Notes: a model not told the origin generated them from the letters alone. Shown: positions 6,359 to 14,148, numbered from the stretch's first letter. The stretch is 20,783 bases of DNA from JAEZKC01 sp046538945 (GCA_046538945.1 JBKHHW010000046.1:1-20783), one strand, 5' to 3'. Made by a program: numbers and translations.

Positions 6359-8110
6359 TTACCAGCGATACTCCGGACGTGGTTTGTAACTTGTATGCAG
6401 AAGTTCATGGGACTTGTGAGACAAGGGACTTCCCAGGTACTCCGCATATATCTTCTGAATCTGAGGATTGTGGTGTGAACAGCGCTTCTTGGCCGTGATA
6501 TCGTCTGTATACAGACCCGCGGCTCTTTCCTTGCGCTTCTGATCATCAGCACCGTATGGCTGACCACCACCGCCCACACATCCACCGCGGCATGCCATCA
6601 CTTCGATGAAATGATAGGGCGTTTCCTTGCCTTCGGCAAGAGCAGCCTTCACTTTTTCCAGAACTGAAGAGATATTGGCCATACCGTGAGCCACTGCGAT
6701 TCTCACCTCAGTACCATTGATATCGACCTTACCTTCTTTCACTCCGTCCAGACCGCGAGTTTCGGTAAAGTTAACATCATCGAGTTCCTTTTTGGTGATC
6801 AGATTGTAGGCAGTTCTAAGAGCCGCCTCCATCACACCACCAGTTGCACCGAATATAGTTCCTGCTCCGGTATACTCGCCAAGAACAGAATCGACTTCCT
6901 CGTCGGGGAGATTATTAAAATCGATACCCGAAGATTTGATCATGCGGACGAGTTCTCTTGTGGTAAGAGAGATATCGATATCCTTCTGACCGCTTGAAAA
7001 CATCTCGTCTGAACGGGCTATTTCAAACTTCTTGGCGGTACAGGGCATAATCGACACCATGAAGATCTTTTCAGGATCGAGACCCATATTCTTGGCATAG
7101 TAGGTCTTTGAAAGCGCTCCCAGCATCGACTGAGGTGACTTTGCAGTCGAGAAGTGAGGAATCATCTCGGGATAGAACTTCTCCAGATAATCCACCCATG
7201 CAGGACAGCAGGTCGTGATCATGGGAATAGGTGCGGAGTTCTTCGTGAGTCTTTCCACAAGCTCGCTACCCTCTTCCATGATGGTGAGGTCGGCTGCGAA
7301 GTTTGTATCGAACACAGCCTTGAAACCGAGCTGACGGAGAGCGGCGTACAGCTTTCCGGTCTGAACAGTTCCTGAGGGCCATCCGAAGGCTTCACCGATG
7401 GCGACGCGGACCGCGGGAGCGATCTGCACCACAGGGTAAAGATCAGGCTTGCGCAGAGCATTCCAGACAATGTGTTCTTCTGATTTTTCATAAATAGCAC
7501 CCACAGGGCAGTGAGCAGAACACTGGCCGCATTTGATGCAGGGGCTGTCGTTCAGATTTACGTCGGCAGCAGGAGCGATGCGGGTGTTTTCACCTCTGCC
7601 CAGGAACTCAAGAGCCCACACGCCCTGCATTTCCTGACACACCTTGGCACATCGGCCGCAGAGAATACACTTCTCGGGATTGAGCACCAGAGAAGTGGTG
7701 GTGCTGTCCTGGGGAAGATCTCTTAAGCGCTGCGGGAAGGTCATCTCCCGTATACCGAACTCGGCTGCCAGACGCTGCAGCTCGCAGTTCTGGTTTCTGG
7801 GGCAGGCCAGACAGTCGTTGGGGTGAGTGGAGAGGATCAGTTCGATAACTGTTTTACGAACCTCCACTATTTCAGAATCATGAGTGATGATGTTCATCCC
7901 CTCTTCAGCGGGAGTGGCACAGGCACGAAGCATCTTTGGAGATCCTTCCGCCTTTACGACACAGATACCGCACGCTGCCCAGGGCTCAATATCCGGGTGA
8001 TGGCAGAGAGTGGGGATGTTGACAGCTACCTTCCGGGCGGCTTCGAGAATGGTGGCTCCCTTGTCCACCTTTACAGGCCGTCCGTTTATCTTGAGATTGA
8101 TCTTGTTCAT
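6359..8110 (-). CDS. hydA: [FeFe]-hydrogenase catalytic subunit (HydA/HndD type)
   Basis: Soluble H2-activating subunit, 583 aa, the length of HndD/HydA in NAD(P)-linked and electron-bifurcating enzymes. In order: N-terminal [2Fe-2S] domain (Cys36, 47, 50, 64); His-Cys3 [4Fe-4S] site (His96, Cys100, 103, 109); two-cluster ferredoxin domain (Cys148/151/154/158 and Cys191/194/197/201); H-domain with L1 TTCCPAW (299-305), L2 MPCTAKKFE (355-363) and L3 EVMACRGGCVGGGGQP (503-518); and a fused small-subunit-like tail. The proton-pathway cysteine (Cys301), the STAKSP serine and the TIMEE glutamates are present. L1 has Thr300 where Ser is usual. ATG 8110 has AAGGAG at 8 nt; hydB ends 18 nt upstream. 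A strong terminator follows downstream. Confidence 0.97.
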   Translation of the reverse strand: MNKINLKINGRPVKVDKGATILEAARKVAVNIPTLCHHPDIEPWAACGICVVKAEGSPKMLRACATPAEEGMNIITHDSEIVEVRKTVIELILSTHPNDCLACPRNQNCELQRLAAEFGIREMTFPQRLRDLPQDSTTTSLVLNPEKCILCGRCAKVCQEMQGVWALEFLGRGENTRIAPAADVNLNDSPCIKCGQCSAHCPVGAIYEKSEEHIVWNALRKPDLYPVVQIAPAVRVAIGEAFGWPSGTVQTGKLYAALRQLGFKAVFDTNFAADLTIMEEGSELVERLTKNSAPIPMITTCCPAWVDYLEKFYPEMIPHFSTAKSPQSMLGALSKTYYAKNMGLDPEKIFMVSIMPCTAKKFEIARSDEMFSSGQKDIDISLTTRELVRMIKSSGIDFNNLPDEEVDSVLGEYTGAGTIFGATGGVMEAALRTAYNLITKKELDDVNFTETRGLDGVKEGKVDINGTEVRIAVAHGMANISSVLEKVKAALAEGKETPYHFIEVMACRGGCVGGGGQPYGADDQKRKERAAGLYTDDITAKKRCSHHNPQIQKIYAEYLGSPLSHKSHELLHTSYKPRPEYRW

Positions 8111-8128
8111 CCGATTTACTCCTTGAAA

Positions 8129-9916
8129 TTAGTTCTTGACCACGGCCTGGAACTTGCAGGCCTGCTCGCAGGCTCCGCACTTTATACACAGTTCCGCATC
8201 GATAGTATGCGGCTGACGTTTATCACCGGTAATGGCATCGACAGGACACTTTTTGGCACACAATCCGCAACCGATACACTTTTCAGGCTCAATAATGAAA
8301 CTGAGCAGACCGGTACACTTCTTAGCAGGGCACTTCTTGTCCTGGATATGAGCCATATACTCGTCTTCGTAATAGGTAAGAGTCGAGATGACCGGATTGG
8401 GAGCCGTCTGACCAAGGCCGCACAGAGAAGCTCTGCGCATAGCCTGACTGATCAGGCGCATTTTGCGGATGTCATCCTCTGTTCCATCTCCTTTGGTAAT
8501 CTTTTCAAGAAGGCTGTGGAGCTGACGGCCGCCTATACGGCAGGGAGCACACTTACCGCATGATTCGTCCACCGTGAACTCGAGATAGAATTTGGTCACA
8601 TCCACCATGCAGTCATCCTCATCCATGACAATCATACCACCGGAACCCATGATGGAACCCAGTTTACCCAGGTTATCATAGTCGATGGGCGTATCGAGAT
8701 AGTCGGCAGTGATCACACCTCCGGAAGGTCCTCCGGTCTGCACGGCCTTAAATTTTTTGCCCCCCGGGATACCTCCTCCGATATCGTAGATGATTTCGCG
8801 CAGAGTCGTTCCCATGGGAACCTCTATGAGACCGGAATTGGCGATTTTACCGGTGAGAGCAAATACCTTGGTGCCCTTGGAGTTTTCTGTTCCGATTTTG
8901 GAGAACCAGTCTCCTCCCTTGGAGATGATGACCGGAATATTCGCATACGTTTCCACGTTGTTGATGACTGTGGGCTTGCCCCAGAGTCCCTTAACAGCAG
9001 GGAAAGGAGGACGTGGAATCGGCATACCGCGTTTTCCTTCCAGAGACGCAAGAAGCGCAGTCTCCTCACCGCATACGAACGCTCCCGCACCGAGACGGAC
9101 CTCGATGTCGAAATCGAAACCGCTGCCCAGAATATTCTTGCCCAGAAGGCCCATTTCGCGAGCCTGCCTGATAGCGATCTCAAGACGGTTTATAGCCAGC
9201 GGATACTCAGCTCTGATATAGATGTAACCCTGATTGGCGCCGACAGTGCGTCCGGCGATCGCCATGGCTTCCAGAACCGAATGCGGGTCACCCTCGAGAG
9301 TACTGCGGTCCATGTATGCACCCGGGTCTCCCTCATCGGCATTACATACCACGTACTTCTGGTCTCCTTCGGCATCCTTTGTGAACACCCACTTTTTCCA
9401 GGAAGGAAAACCTGCTCCACCTCTACCGCGGAGGCCTGACTTCCTGAGCTCCTCGATGACATCATCGGGAGTGATCTCGAAGAGCACCTTTTCCAGCGCA
9501 AGGTAACCGTCTCTGGCTATATACTCGTTTATATCTTCAGGATTGATGAATCCGCAGTTGCGCAGAACGATTCTGAACTGCTTCTGATAGAATTCGATAT
9601 CATCGATTTTCGCCCGTTCTTTGCTGTCGGTTTTATTGTAGAGGAGCCGTTGGACCTTTCGTCCCTTCACGATATGCTCGGCGACGATCTCCTTTGCATC
9701 TTCCGGCTTCACATTGACATAGAAGCTCTCGTCCGGAAGCACTTTGACAATAGGGCCCTTTTCACAGAACCCGAAACAGCCGGTCTTCACAACCTGAGCA
9801 TCAGAAGCGACATTGTTCTCCTCCAGCTCTTTCTGGATGTTCTGAAAAATCAGGTCGGCCTTACTGGATTCACATCCGGTTCCACCGCACACCAATATGT
9901 AATTCTTAAATTTCAT
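8129..9916 (-). CDS. hydB: NuoF-like flavin/NAD(P)H-binding hydrogenase subunit (HydB/HndC type)
   Basis: Diaphorase subunit that binds FMN and NAD(H) and is the likely bifurcation site. At the N terminus is a thioredoxin-like [2Fe-2S] domain (Cys10, 15, 47, 51). The NuoF core has the NADH/FMN glycine-rich loop GRGGAGFPSWKKW (164-176) and CNADEGDPGAYMDR (191-204), then SCGKCAPCRIG with a distal SLCGLG for the N3-type [4Fe-4S] cluster. At the C terminus is a two-cluster ferredoxin domain (Cys547/550/553/557 and 577/580/583/587). This order and the 595-aa length match HydB/HndC, not a respiratory NuoF, which lacks both the N- and C-terminal extensions. ATG 9916 is preceded by a G-rich site (AGGGGG). 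hndB ends 12 nt upstream and hydA follows. Confidence 0.96.
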   Translation of the reverse strand: MKFKNYILVCGGTGCESSKADLIFQNIQKELEENNVASDAQVVKTGCFGFCEKGPIVKVLPDESFYVNVKPEDAKEIVAEHIVKGRKVQRLLYNKTDSKERAKIDDIEFYQKQFRIVLRNCGFINPEDINEYIARDGYLALEKVLFEITPDDVIEELRKSGLRGRGGAGFPSWKKWVFTKDAEGDQKYVVCNADEGDPGAYMDRSTLEGDPHSVLEAMAIAGRTVGANQGYIYIRAEYPLAINRLEIAIRQAREMGLLGKNILGSGFDFDIEVRLGAGAFVCGEETALLASLEGKRGMPIPRPPFPAVKGLWGKPTVINNVETYANIPVIISKGGDWFSKIGTENSKGTKVFALTGKIANSGLIEVPMGTTLREIIYDIGGGIPGGKKFKAVQTGGPSGGVITADYLDTPIDYDNLGKLGSIMGSGGMIVMDEDDCMVDVTKFYLEFTVDESCGKCAPCRIGGRQLHSLLEKITKGDGTEDDIRKMRLISQAMRRASLCGLGQTAPNPVISTLTYYEDEYMAHIQDKKCPAKKCTGLLSFIIEPEKCIGCGLCAKKCPVDAITGDKRQPHTIDAELCIKCGACEQACKFQAVVKN

Positions 9917-9928
9917 CTGTCCCCCTGA

Positions 9929-10318
9929 TTACTTGATAATGTCTGCCGCGGGTTTATCAAAAACATGATCGTTGACTAGTTTCTTTTCGACAAGATGTTC
10001 ATTCACTATCCGTCGAGCCACATCGGTTTTCACATTGCCGTAGACAATGGCCGGCATTCCGGGCACAATCACCTCGACGGTGGGCTCAGCATGGCACAGC
10101 CCCATGCAGCCAGTCTGAGTCACGGCCACATCGGTCAAACCCTTCGCATCAATCTCATCCAGAAAAGCATCGAAAGAATCCTTGGCACCGGCAGCGATAC
10201 CGCACGTTCCCATACCGATGATGATCTGAGTCGTCTTGCCTTCCGTATCACGGCGCCCCAGTTCCTTTTTCTTCTCATCCCGGAGCTTTTTCAGATCCGC
10301 CAAAGTCAGTTTAGCCAT
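9929..10318 (-). CDS. hndB: HndB-like thioredoxin-fold [2Fe-2S] subunit
   Basis: Small (129 aa) thioredoxin-like ferredoxin resembling HndB of Desulfovibrio-type NADP/NAD-linked [FeFe]-hydrogenase. Visible motifs are GMGTCGIAAGA (35-45) and TQTGCMGLC (67-75). Only three cysteines occur (39, 71, 75); the position matching HydB Cys10 is not a cysteine, so a conventional four-Cys [2Fe-2S] site is incomplete. This seems usual for HndB. The start is ATG 10318 with AAGGGGA at about 8 nt; the longer frame from 10354 would overlap the upstream gene and lacks that signal. It lies 4 nt after the GHKL gene and 12 nt before hydB, within the structural operon. Confidence 0.9.
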   Translation of the reverse strand: MAKLTLADLKKLRDEKKKELGRRDTEGKTTQIIIGMGTCGIAAGAKDSFDAFLDEIDAKGLTDVAVTQTGCMGLCHAEPTVEVIVPGMPAIVYGNVKTDVARRIVNEHLVEKKLVNDHVFDKPAADIIK

Positions 10319-10322
10319 TTTG

Positions 10323-10880
10323 TCATTTCCCCTTTTGTAATAATTCTTTTTCAAGTGTTCGCAAGTAAGTCCGGACCGCTATAATCGACTGAGCATCCTG
10401 AAGGTCTCCAAGGGTTTCAAGAAGCTCCAGGCGAGATACCGAGTAGGAGTCATTTCCATACACCCGGCGAAATCTCAAATCATAGCTCCCCTGCAAAACC
10501 ATGCAGCAAACCATCGCCGAAGCCAGGTTCCCCACAGGAGGAACATCTGGATTACTCTGTTCAAGCGAGAAGTACAGCGATGTCCCGGTTCCTTTTTCCG
10601 AAGAGATATCCCATTTTCCGCCGCATTGAGCCACGCACTGAGCCAGAAACGATATTCCCAGGCCCACTTTGCGCCGATCATGCTTTCCCCCTCCGGTAAA
10701 AAAAGGATCGCGGACTTTCGCAAGAGTCTCTTCATCCATTCCGGTTCCATTATCCGATATATGTACCTTAATAACGTGATCCTTTTCCAGAACATCCACT
10801 TCGATGAGGCTGCTCTGAGCCTCGATGGAGTTCTGTACCAGATCGATAATATAATCGGAAAGGGTGCAATGCATTTTCAT
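10323..10880 (-). CDS. GHKL (HATPase_c) ATP-binding protein of the hydrogenase operon
   Basis: 185-aa protein with the ATP-binding fold of histidine kinases and anti-sigma factors but no phospho-acceptor or sensor domain. The N-box is DLVQNSIEAQSS (about 13-24), G1 is DNGTGMD, G2 is GLGISFL and the final box is GTGTSLYF. After about residue 115 comes an uncharacterised tail with CCMVLQG and a C-terminal helix. Genes of this kind are known to sit between hydC and hydB homologues in several anaerobes; their function is unestablished. It starts 6 nt after hydC at ATG 10880 behind a modest AAGG site (ATG 10874 is also possible). A role as protein kinase, anti-sigma factor or chaperone-like ATPase is inference. 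Confidence 0.88.
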   Translation of the reverse strand: MKMHCTLSDYIIDLVQNSIEAQSSLIEVDVLEKDHVIKVHISDNGTGMDEETLAKVRDPFFTGGGKHDRRKVGLGISFLAQCVAQCGGKWDISSEKGTGTSLYFSLEQSNPDVPPVGNLASAMVCCMVLQGSYDLRFRRVYGNDSYSVSRLELLETLGDLQDAQSIIAVRTYLRTLEKELLQKGK

Positions 10881-10886
10881 ACAGCC

Positions 10887-11366
10887 TTATTTATACTTCT
10901 GAAGGATCTCCGCAAGCTGAGACGTCTTCACACCACCATACACTTCTCCGTCGATCGTCATGACAGGAGCAAGACCGCAACATCCGACACAGCGTACAGC
11001 CTGAACCGAAAAAAGACCGTCTTCAGTAGTGGCATTCACGCCTACTCCGAGCTGCACTTCGAGTTCCTTGAGCAGATCCTCGCCGCCCTTGAGATAGCAG
11101 GCTGTACCCATGCACACGGAAATGATGTGCAATCCGGGCTTGGTCAGCTTGAAATAATGATAGAACGTCATCACTCCGTAGATTTTGGCCAGAGGGACAT
11201 CCAGCATTTTGGACACGGTGAGAGCCACATCCCGGGGGATGTATCGGTACACTTCCTGCACCTTGTGCAGAATCATGATTAGATTTCCCGGCTTATCCTT
11301 CCATTCCTTGATGAAAGCTTCGAGCTCGGGTGATAATTCCGTCAATACCGGCATGCTCTGGGGCAT
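10887..11366 (-). CDS. hydC: NuoE-like [2Fe-2S] hydrogenase subunit (HydC/HndA type)
   Basis: 159-aa thioredoxin-like [2Fe-2S] protein of the complex I 24-kDa family. The cluster ligands are Cys85 and Cys90 (CMGTAC) and Cys126 and Cys130 (CVGCC). The N-terminal four-helix region includes the family block YRYIPRDVALTVSKML and GVMTFYHYF. It docks on HydB and completes the electron path between the flavin site and HydA. ATG 11366 has a perfect AGGAGG at 7 nt, so it is probably well translated. It is the first gene of the leftward operon, behind the divergent control region. Confidence 0.95.
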   Translation of the reverse strand: MPQSMPVLTELSPELEAFIKEWKDKPGNLIMILHKVQEVYRYIPRDVALTVSKMLDVPLAKIYGVMTFYHYFKLTKPGLHIISVCMGTACYLKGGEDLLKELEVQLGVGVNATTEDGLFSVQAVRCVGCCGLAPVMTIDGEVYGGVKTSQLAEILQKYK

Positions 11367-11501
11367 ACGGCAACCTCCTGAATCTGGTGAAAGGAAACTG
11401 TGTAAGAGCAGTTCAGAAGACGGGTCGGAAAGGCAGTTTTTGTGAATCCTGGTGCAAAAAGTAATGACATTCCTTCCAGTCTCCCGCTAAAAATAATACA
11501 T

Positions 11502-11507
11502 ATTATA
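11502..11507 (-). promoter_or_regulatory. candidate -10 of the leftward hydrogenase operon
   Basis: The minus strand carries a perfect TATAAT here, giving a start near 11495 and a 5' leader of about 130 nt before hydC. No good -35 is seen at 16-18 nt, so an activator may be needed or this may not be the only promoter. The Rex palindrome lies about 65-80 bp upstream of it. Confidence 0.45.
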
Positions 11508-11570
11508 GCCGAATAAAAGTGTTTTTCATTGTTGCGCGCGTTTGGAGACATAAACTATTTATTGGTTATT

Positions 11571-11588
11571 ATGTTACAACTGTAACAA
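11571..11588. promoter_or_regulatory. Rex-type operator in the divergent promoter region
   Basis: The sequence ATGTTACAACTGTAACAA contains a perfect inverted repeat, TGTTAC-N4-GTAACA. It places TGTTA and TAACA exactly 6 nt apart, as in the Rex consensus TTGTTAA-N4-TTAACAA. A Rex gene is encoded at 14149-14778 in the adjoining operon. On the plus strand a TATTAT (11567-11572) with GAGACA 16 nt upstream would make the operator overlap the -10 and start site of the 11612 gene. It lies 205 bp from hydC. Confidence 0.75.
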
Positions 11589-11611
11589 AATTGTATCCAA
11601 GGCGAAAATAA

Positions 11612-11956
11612 ATGACTTTTTCAGACATTGTGTCTACCATCGATGCCCGGGTTGTCTATAAATCTTCCCAGTTTGATTCCGTGGCCGCGGAGAGTGTCAT
11701 CGTTTCAGACCTCATGAGCGATGTGCTGGTCATGGAGAAGCCCGCCCCGCTGCTTGTCTCTTCTCTTTCCTCAGACCAGACTCTCCGCACGGCAAGCATG
11801 GTGGATGCAGTCGGTGTGGTGATAGCCCAGAACAAACCCCTTCCGGAAGGGATTGCCGCACTGGCACGGGAACTGGACATAACACTGCTCCATACATCAC
11901 TTCCCAAGTTCGAAACCTGTGTACTGCTTGGAAAGCTGCTCGAGTGCAAAGTTTAG
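11612..11956 (+). CDS. DRTGG-domain-like small protein, copy 1
   Basis: 114-aa soluble protein resembling the DRTGG-like domains found as stand-alone proteins next to [FeFe]-hydrogenase genes. The clearest block is SDLMSDVL (32-39), followed by alternating hydrophobic strands and helices ending in TLLHTSLPKFETCVLLGKLL. It aligns by eye with the protein at 13038-13376 (SDLLSDVM, then ISAIILCNSRPVPDD versus VGVVIAQNKPLPEG). ATG 11612 has AAGG about 9 nt upstream. It is divergent from hydC and 24 nt after the Rex palindrome, so it is likely under Rex control. A promoter in the gap after it suggests that it may also be separately transcribed. Its function is unknown; ligand or partner binding is likely for this fold. 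Confidence 0.8.
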   Translation: MTFSDIVSTIDARVVYKSSQFDSVAAESVIVSDLMSDVLVMEKPAPLLVSSLSSDQTLRTASMVDAVGVVIAQNKPLPEGIAALARELDITLLHTSLPKFETCVLLGKLLECKV

Positions 11957-12014
11957 AAAACCAGAGGCGGTATTACGCCCCGAGACAATAAATAGTACAG
12001 GTCATTCGGAAATA

Positions 12015-12043
12015 TTCACAGCAGGTCACATTTACGGTATAAA
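12015..12043 (+). promoter_or_regulatory. sigma70-like promoter for the CBS-GHKL/DRTGG/PHP/rex operon
   Basis: TTCACA (12015-12020, 5/6 of TTGACA) and TATAAA (12038-12043, 5/6 of TATAAT) are separated by exactly 17 nt. Transcription would start near 12050, giving a leader of about 23 nt to the ATG at 12073. No Rex-type palindrome overlaps it. Confidence 0.65.
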
Positions 12044-12072
12044 CACATGCTACCCATTGTTATATTTACCAT

Positions 12073-13041
12073 ATGAACACTACAGCGCCGCTGGATTCAT
12101 CCCGTTCCTCACTTCTCACGCTTGAGATCATCTTCAAGCTCAAGGTGAGAGATGTCATGTCCGGGAACCTTGTCACGGCAGTCAAGATAGACACCATGCG
12201 TCATGTGCAGAAGCTCATGAGGGAGCATTGTATTTCAGGAGTGCCGATAGCTGAAAACGGCAGGCTTTTCGGACTGATCAGCGTGGACAACATACTGAGG
12301 GCACTTGACTTCGGTTATATCGAGGATACAGTTGAAGCCCACATGACGCGCAACCTGATAGTTCTTGAGGACGACATGCCTCTCTCCTTTGCCATCTCCT
12401 GGTTTGAACGTTACGGTTTCGGCAGATTCCCGGTGCTGGACAAAGATGAAAAGCTGGCAGGCATCATCACCTCCAGGGATATCATGTCCAAGATACTCAC
12501 CGAGCTGAACACAGAAGTGAACAGAATCGAAAGCAGGCAGTCTGCAGCGCGCAGCATAGTGAGCGAACGGTACTACCGGGAATTCAATGTGAAGAAATTC
12601 GATTTCCAGAAAGGCGGAACCGCCTCCAACGAATTCCGGAAGGTGCTCAAACAGAGGAATTTCGATCCCAAGATGGTTCGGCGGGTGGCCATTGCCGCCT
12701 ACGAGCTGGAGATGAACCTGGTGGTGCATTCGGAAGGGGGTACGATCGGCTGCTACATAGCTGACGACCGGGTGGAAATCGTGGCCAAGGACAACGGTCC
12801 CGGGATTCCGGATGTGGACAAGGCCATGACAGAAGGGTACAGCACGGCGACAGACTGGATCAGGAGTCTGGGGTTCGGAGCGGGGATGGGTCTTCCGAAT
12901 GTAAAAAGGTCGGCGGACCTTTTCGACATACGGTCTCAAACGGGGCTGGGGACGGTTGTAAAGGCAACAATAATGACAGATAGTGCGGATCGGGTCGCAC
13001 CGCCCGCAGGAAATAAAGAAGAGAAGGGGTCAGACGGATGA
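12073..13041 (+). CDS. CBS-CBS-GHKL ATPase protein (anti-sigma/serine-kinase-like)
   Basis: 322-aa soluble signalling protein. Two CBS domains (about 25-78 and 84-144) form an adenosyl-ligand-binding Bateman module. A short helical linker leads to an RsbW-like GHKL ATPase (about 170-302) with N-box ELEMN (211-215), D240NGPG244, the GFGAGMGL lid (267-274) and GLGT. In the RsbW/SpoIIAB family this domain phosphorylates an antagonist or binds a sigma factor. The Bateman module would make it respond to adenylate or NAD(H)-type ligands (inference). No good ribosome site precedes ATG 12073, so translation may be weak. The 3' end overlaps the next gene as ATGA, indicating coupling. Homologues beside hydrogenase genes are known, but their targets are not. 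Confidence 0.88.
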   Translation: MNTTAPLDSSRSSLLTLEIIFKLKVRDVMSGNLVTAVKIDTMRHVQKLMREHCISGVPIAENGRLFGLISVDNILRALDFGYIEDTVEAHMTRNLIVLEDDMPLSFAISWFERYGFGRFPVLDKDEKLAGIITSRDIMSKILTELNTEVNRIESRQSAARSIVSERYYREFNVKKFDFQKGGTASNEFRKVLKQRNFDPKMVRRVAIAAYELEMNLVVHSEGGTIGCYIADDRVEIVAKDNGPGIPDVDKAMTEGYSTATDWIRSLGFGAGMGLPNVKRSADLFDIRSQTGLGTVVKATIMTDSADRVAPPAGNKEEKGSDG

Positions 13042-13376
13042 AAGCTAAGGAACTTGCGGCAGCTCTGGGTCTGGAGACAGTACAGGATGCAGGGGAGGAC
13101 AAGGAGATCAGGACCGGGTACACATCGGATCTGCTGAGCGATGTGATGGCCAATGCGGAAGAACACTGCGTTCTCATCACCATGCAGGCACATGTAAACA
13201 CCATCGCCGTCACGGCGCTCACCGGCATATCCGCAATCATTCTCTGCAACAGCCGCCCGGTACCGGACGACATGGTGGATGCCGCTGCCAAAGAGAAAAT
13301 CGCTCTCTACAGATCAAAAGAAAACCAGTTCACCGTTTCGCACAGGGTTTACCAATGCCTGAACAGGAAAGCCTGA
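13038..13376 (+). CDS. DRTGG-domain-like small protein, copy 2
   Basis: 112-aa protein of the same type as that at 11612-11956, with the block GYTSDLLSDVM (27-37), a hydrophobic central strand (SAIILCNSRPVPDD) and a C-terminal helix. It starts inside the ATGA overlap with the CBS-GHKL gene and overlaps the PHP gene by 22 nt, so the three are probably translated together. By analogy with RsbV/RsbW pairs it might be the partner of the upstream GHKL protein, but it is not recognisably a STAS domain and lacks an obvious phospho-serine motif. Its function is unknown. Confidence 0.8.
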   Translation: MKAKELAAALGLETVQDAGEDKEIRTGYTSDLLSDVMANAEEHCVLITMQAHVNTIAVTALTGISAIILCNSRPVPDDMVDAAAKEKIALYRSKENQFTVSHRVYQCLNRKA

Positions 13377-14128
13377 AGCACTATAGAGCGGATCTGCATA
13401 TCCACTCCTGTCTCTCCCCATGCGCATCACTGGACATGTCACCCAGAGCGATAGCGCAAACAGCTGTGGAGAAAGGCTTGAACTGCATTGCTCTTACGGA
13501 CCATAACTCCGCCGGCAACTGCGCAGTCATGCAGACCCTCTGTTCTGAAAAAGGCATTCTGTTCTTCCCCGGAATCGAAGTCAGCACTTCCGAGGAAGCT
13601 CACATTCTCTGTTTGTTCGAAACAGTTAAGGCCGCCGAGCATCTGGGCGAATTCGTCTACCGCTCACTTCCCGATGTGGACAACGAGCCGGAAAAGCTCG
13701 GGGACCAGGTTCTGGTGAATGAGACAGATGAAATAGAGGGATTCGTTCAGAAGTATCTCGGTCTGGCATCCATGATCACCATAGACCAGCTCCGCAGCAA
13801 AGTCAGGGAACTGGGCGGTCTTCTGATCCCGGCCCACATCGACAGACCCTCGTTCAGTGTCATTTCGCAGCTCGGGTTTCTCAGCGGAGACTTTTCCGCG
13901 GTGGAAATTTCAAGAGCCGGGGTGCGCAGAGGAATTGATCTGACCTTAGCCGGGCCCTACCCCGCGGTAACAGCGTCAGACTCCCACTACCTGCACGAGA
14001 TCGGAAGCGTGAGTGTCGGCTTTGAGCTCAGGGAGGGAACATTCGAGGAGTACTGCTTCAGGCTTTCACAAAAGAACATAACCATTTATTCCCGAACGCC
14101 GGATCAGAGTTCTGACCGGTTCCGTTAA
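13355..14128 (+). CDS. PHP-domain metal-dependent phosphoesterase
   Basis: 257-aa PHP protein. Motif I is DLHIHS (13-18; His15 and His17 are metal ligands). LTDHN (47-51) supplies Asp49 and His50, GIEVST supplies Glu75, LIPAHIDRP supplies the later histidine, and TASDSHYLHE supplies the C-terminal Asp-His pair. The set of metal ligands looks complete, so the protein should be active. The substrate is unknown; family members hydrolyse small phosphoesters or nucleotides. It overlaps the DRTGG gene by 22 nt and is followed by rex after 20 nt. Its steady association with hydrogenase operons suggests turnover of a nucleotide signal or of damaged cofactor (inference). Confidence 0.88.
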   Translation: MPEQESLKHYRADLHIHSCLSPCASLDMSPRAIAQTAVEKGLNCIALTDHNSAGNCAVMQTLCSEKGILFFPGIEVSTSEEAHILCLFETVKAAEHLGEFVYRSLPDVDNEPEKLGDQVLVNETDEIEGFVQKYLGLASMITIDQLRSKVRELGGLLIPAHIDRPSFSVISQLGFLSGDFSAVEISRAGVRRGIDLTLAGPYPAVTASDSHYLHEIGSVSVGFELREGTFEEYCFRLSQKNITIYSRTPDQSSDRFR

Positions 14129-14148
14129 ACGGCTGCCAGGAGAGAAAA

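Noticed and set aside
7823..8563. 246-aa plus-strand frame antisense to hydA and hydB
   Set aside because: Shadow of two well-supported genes; no ribosome site and no recognisable domain.
11440..11457. Second Rex-like site TTGTGAA-N4-GGTGCAA in the hydC leader
   Set aside because: Only one half-site matches the consensus; the other half matches at three of seven positions, so chance is likely.
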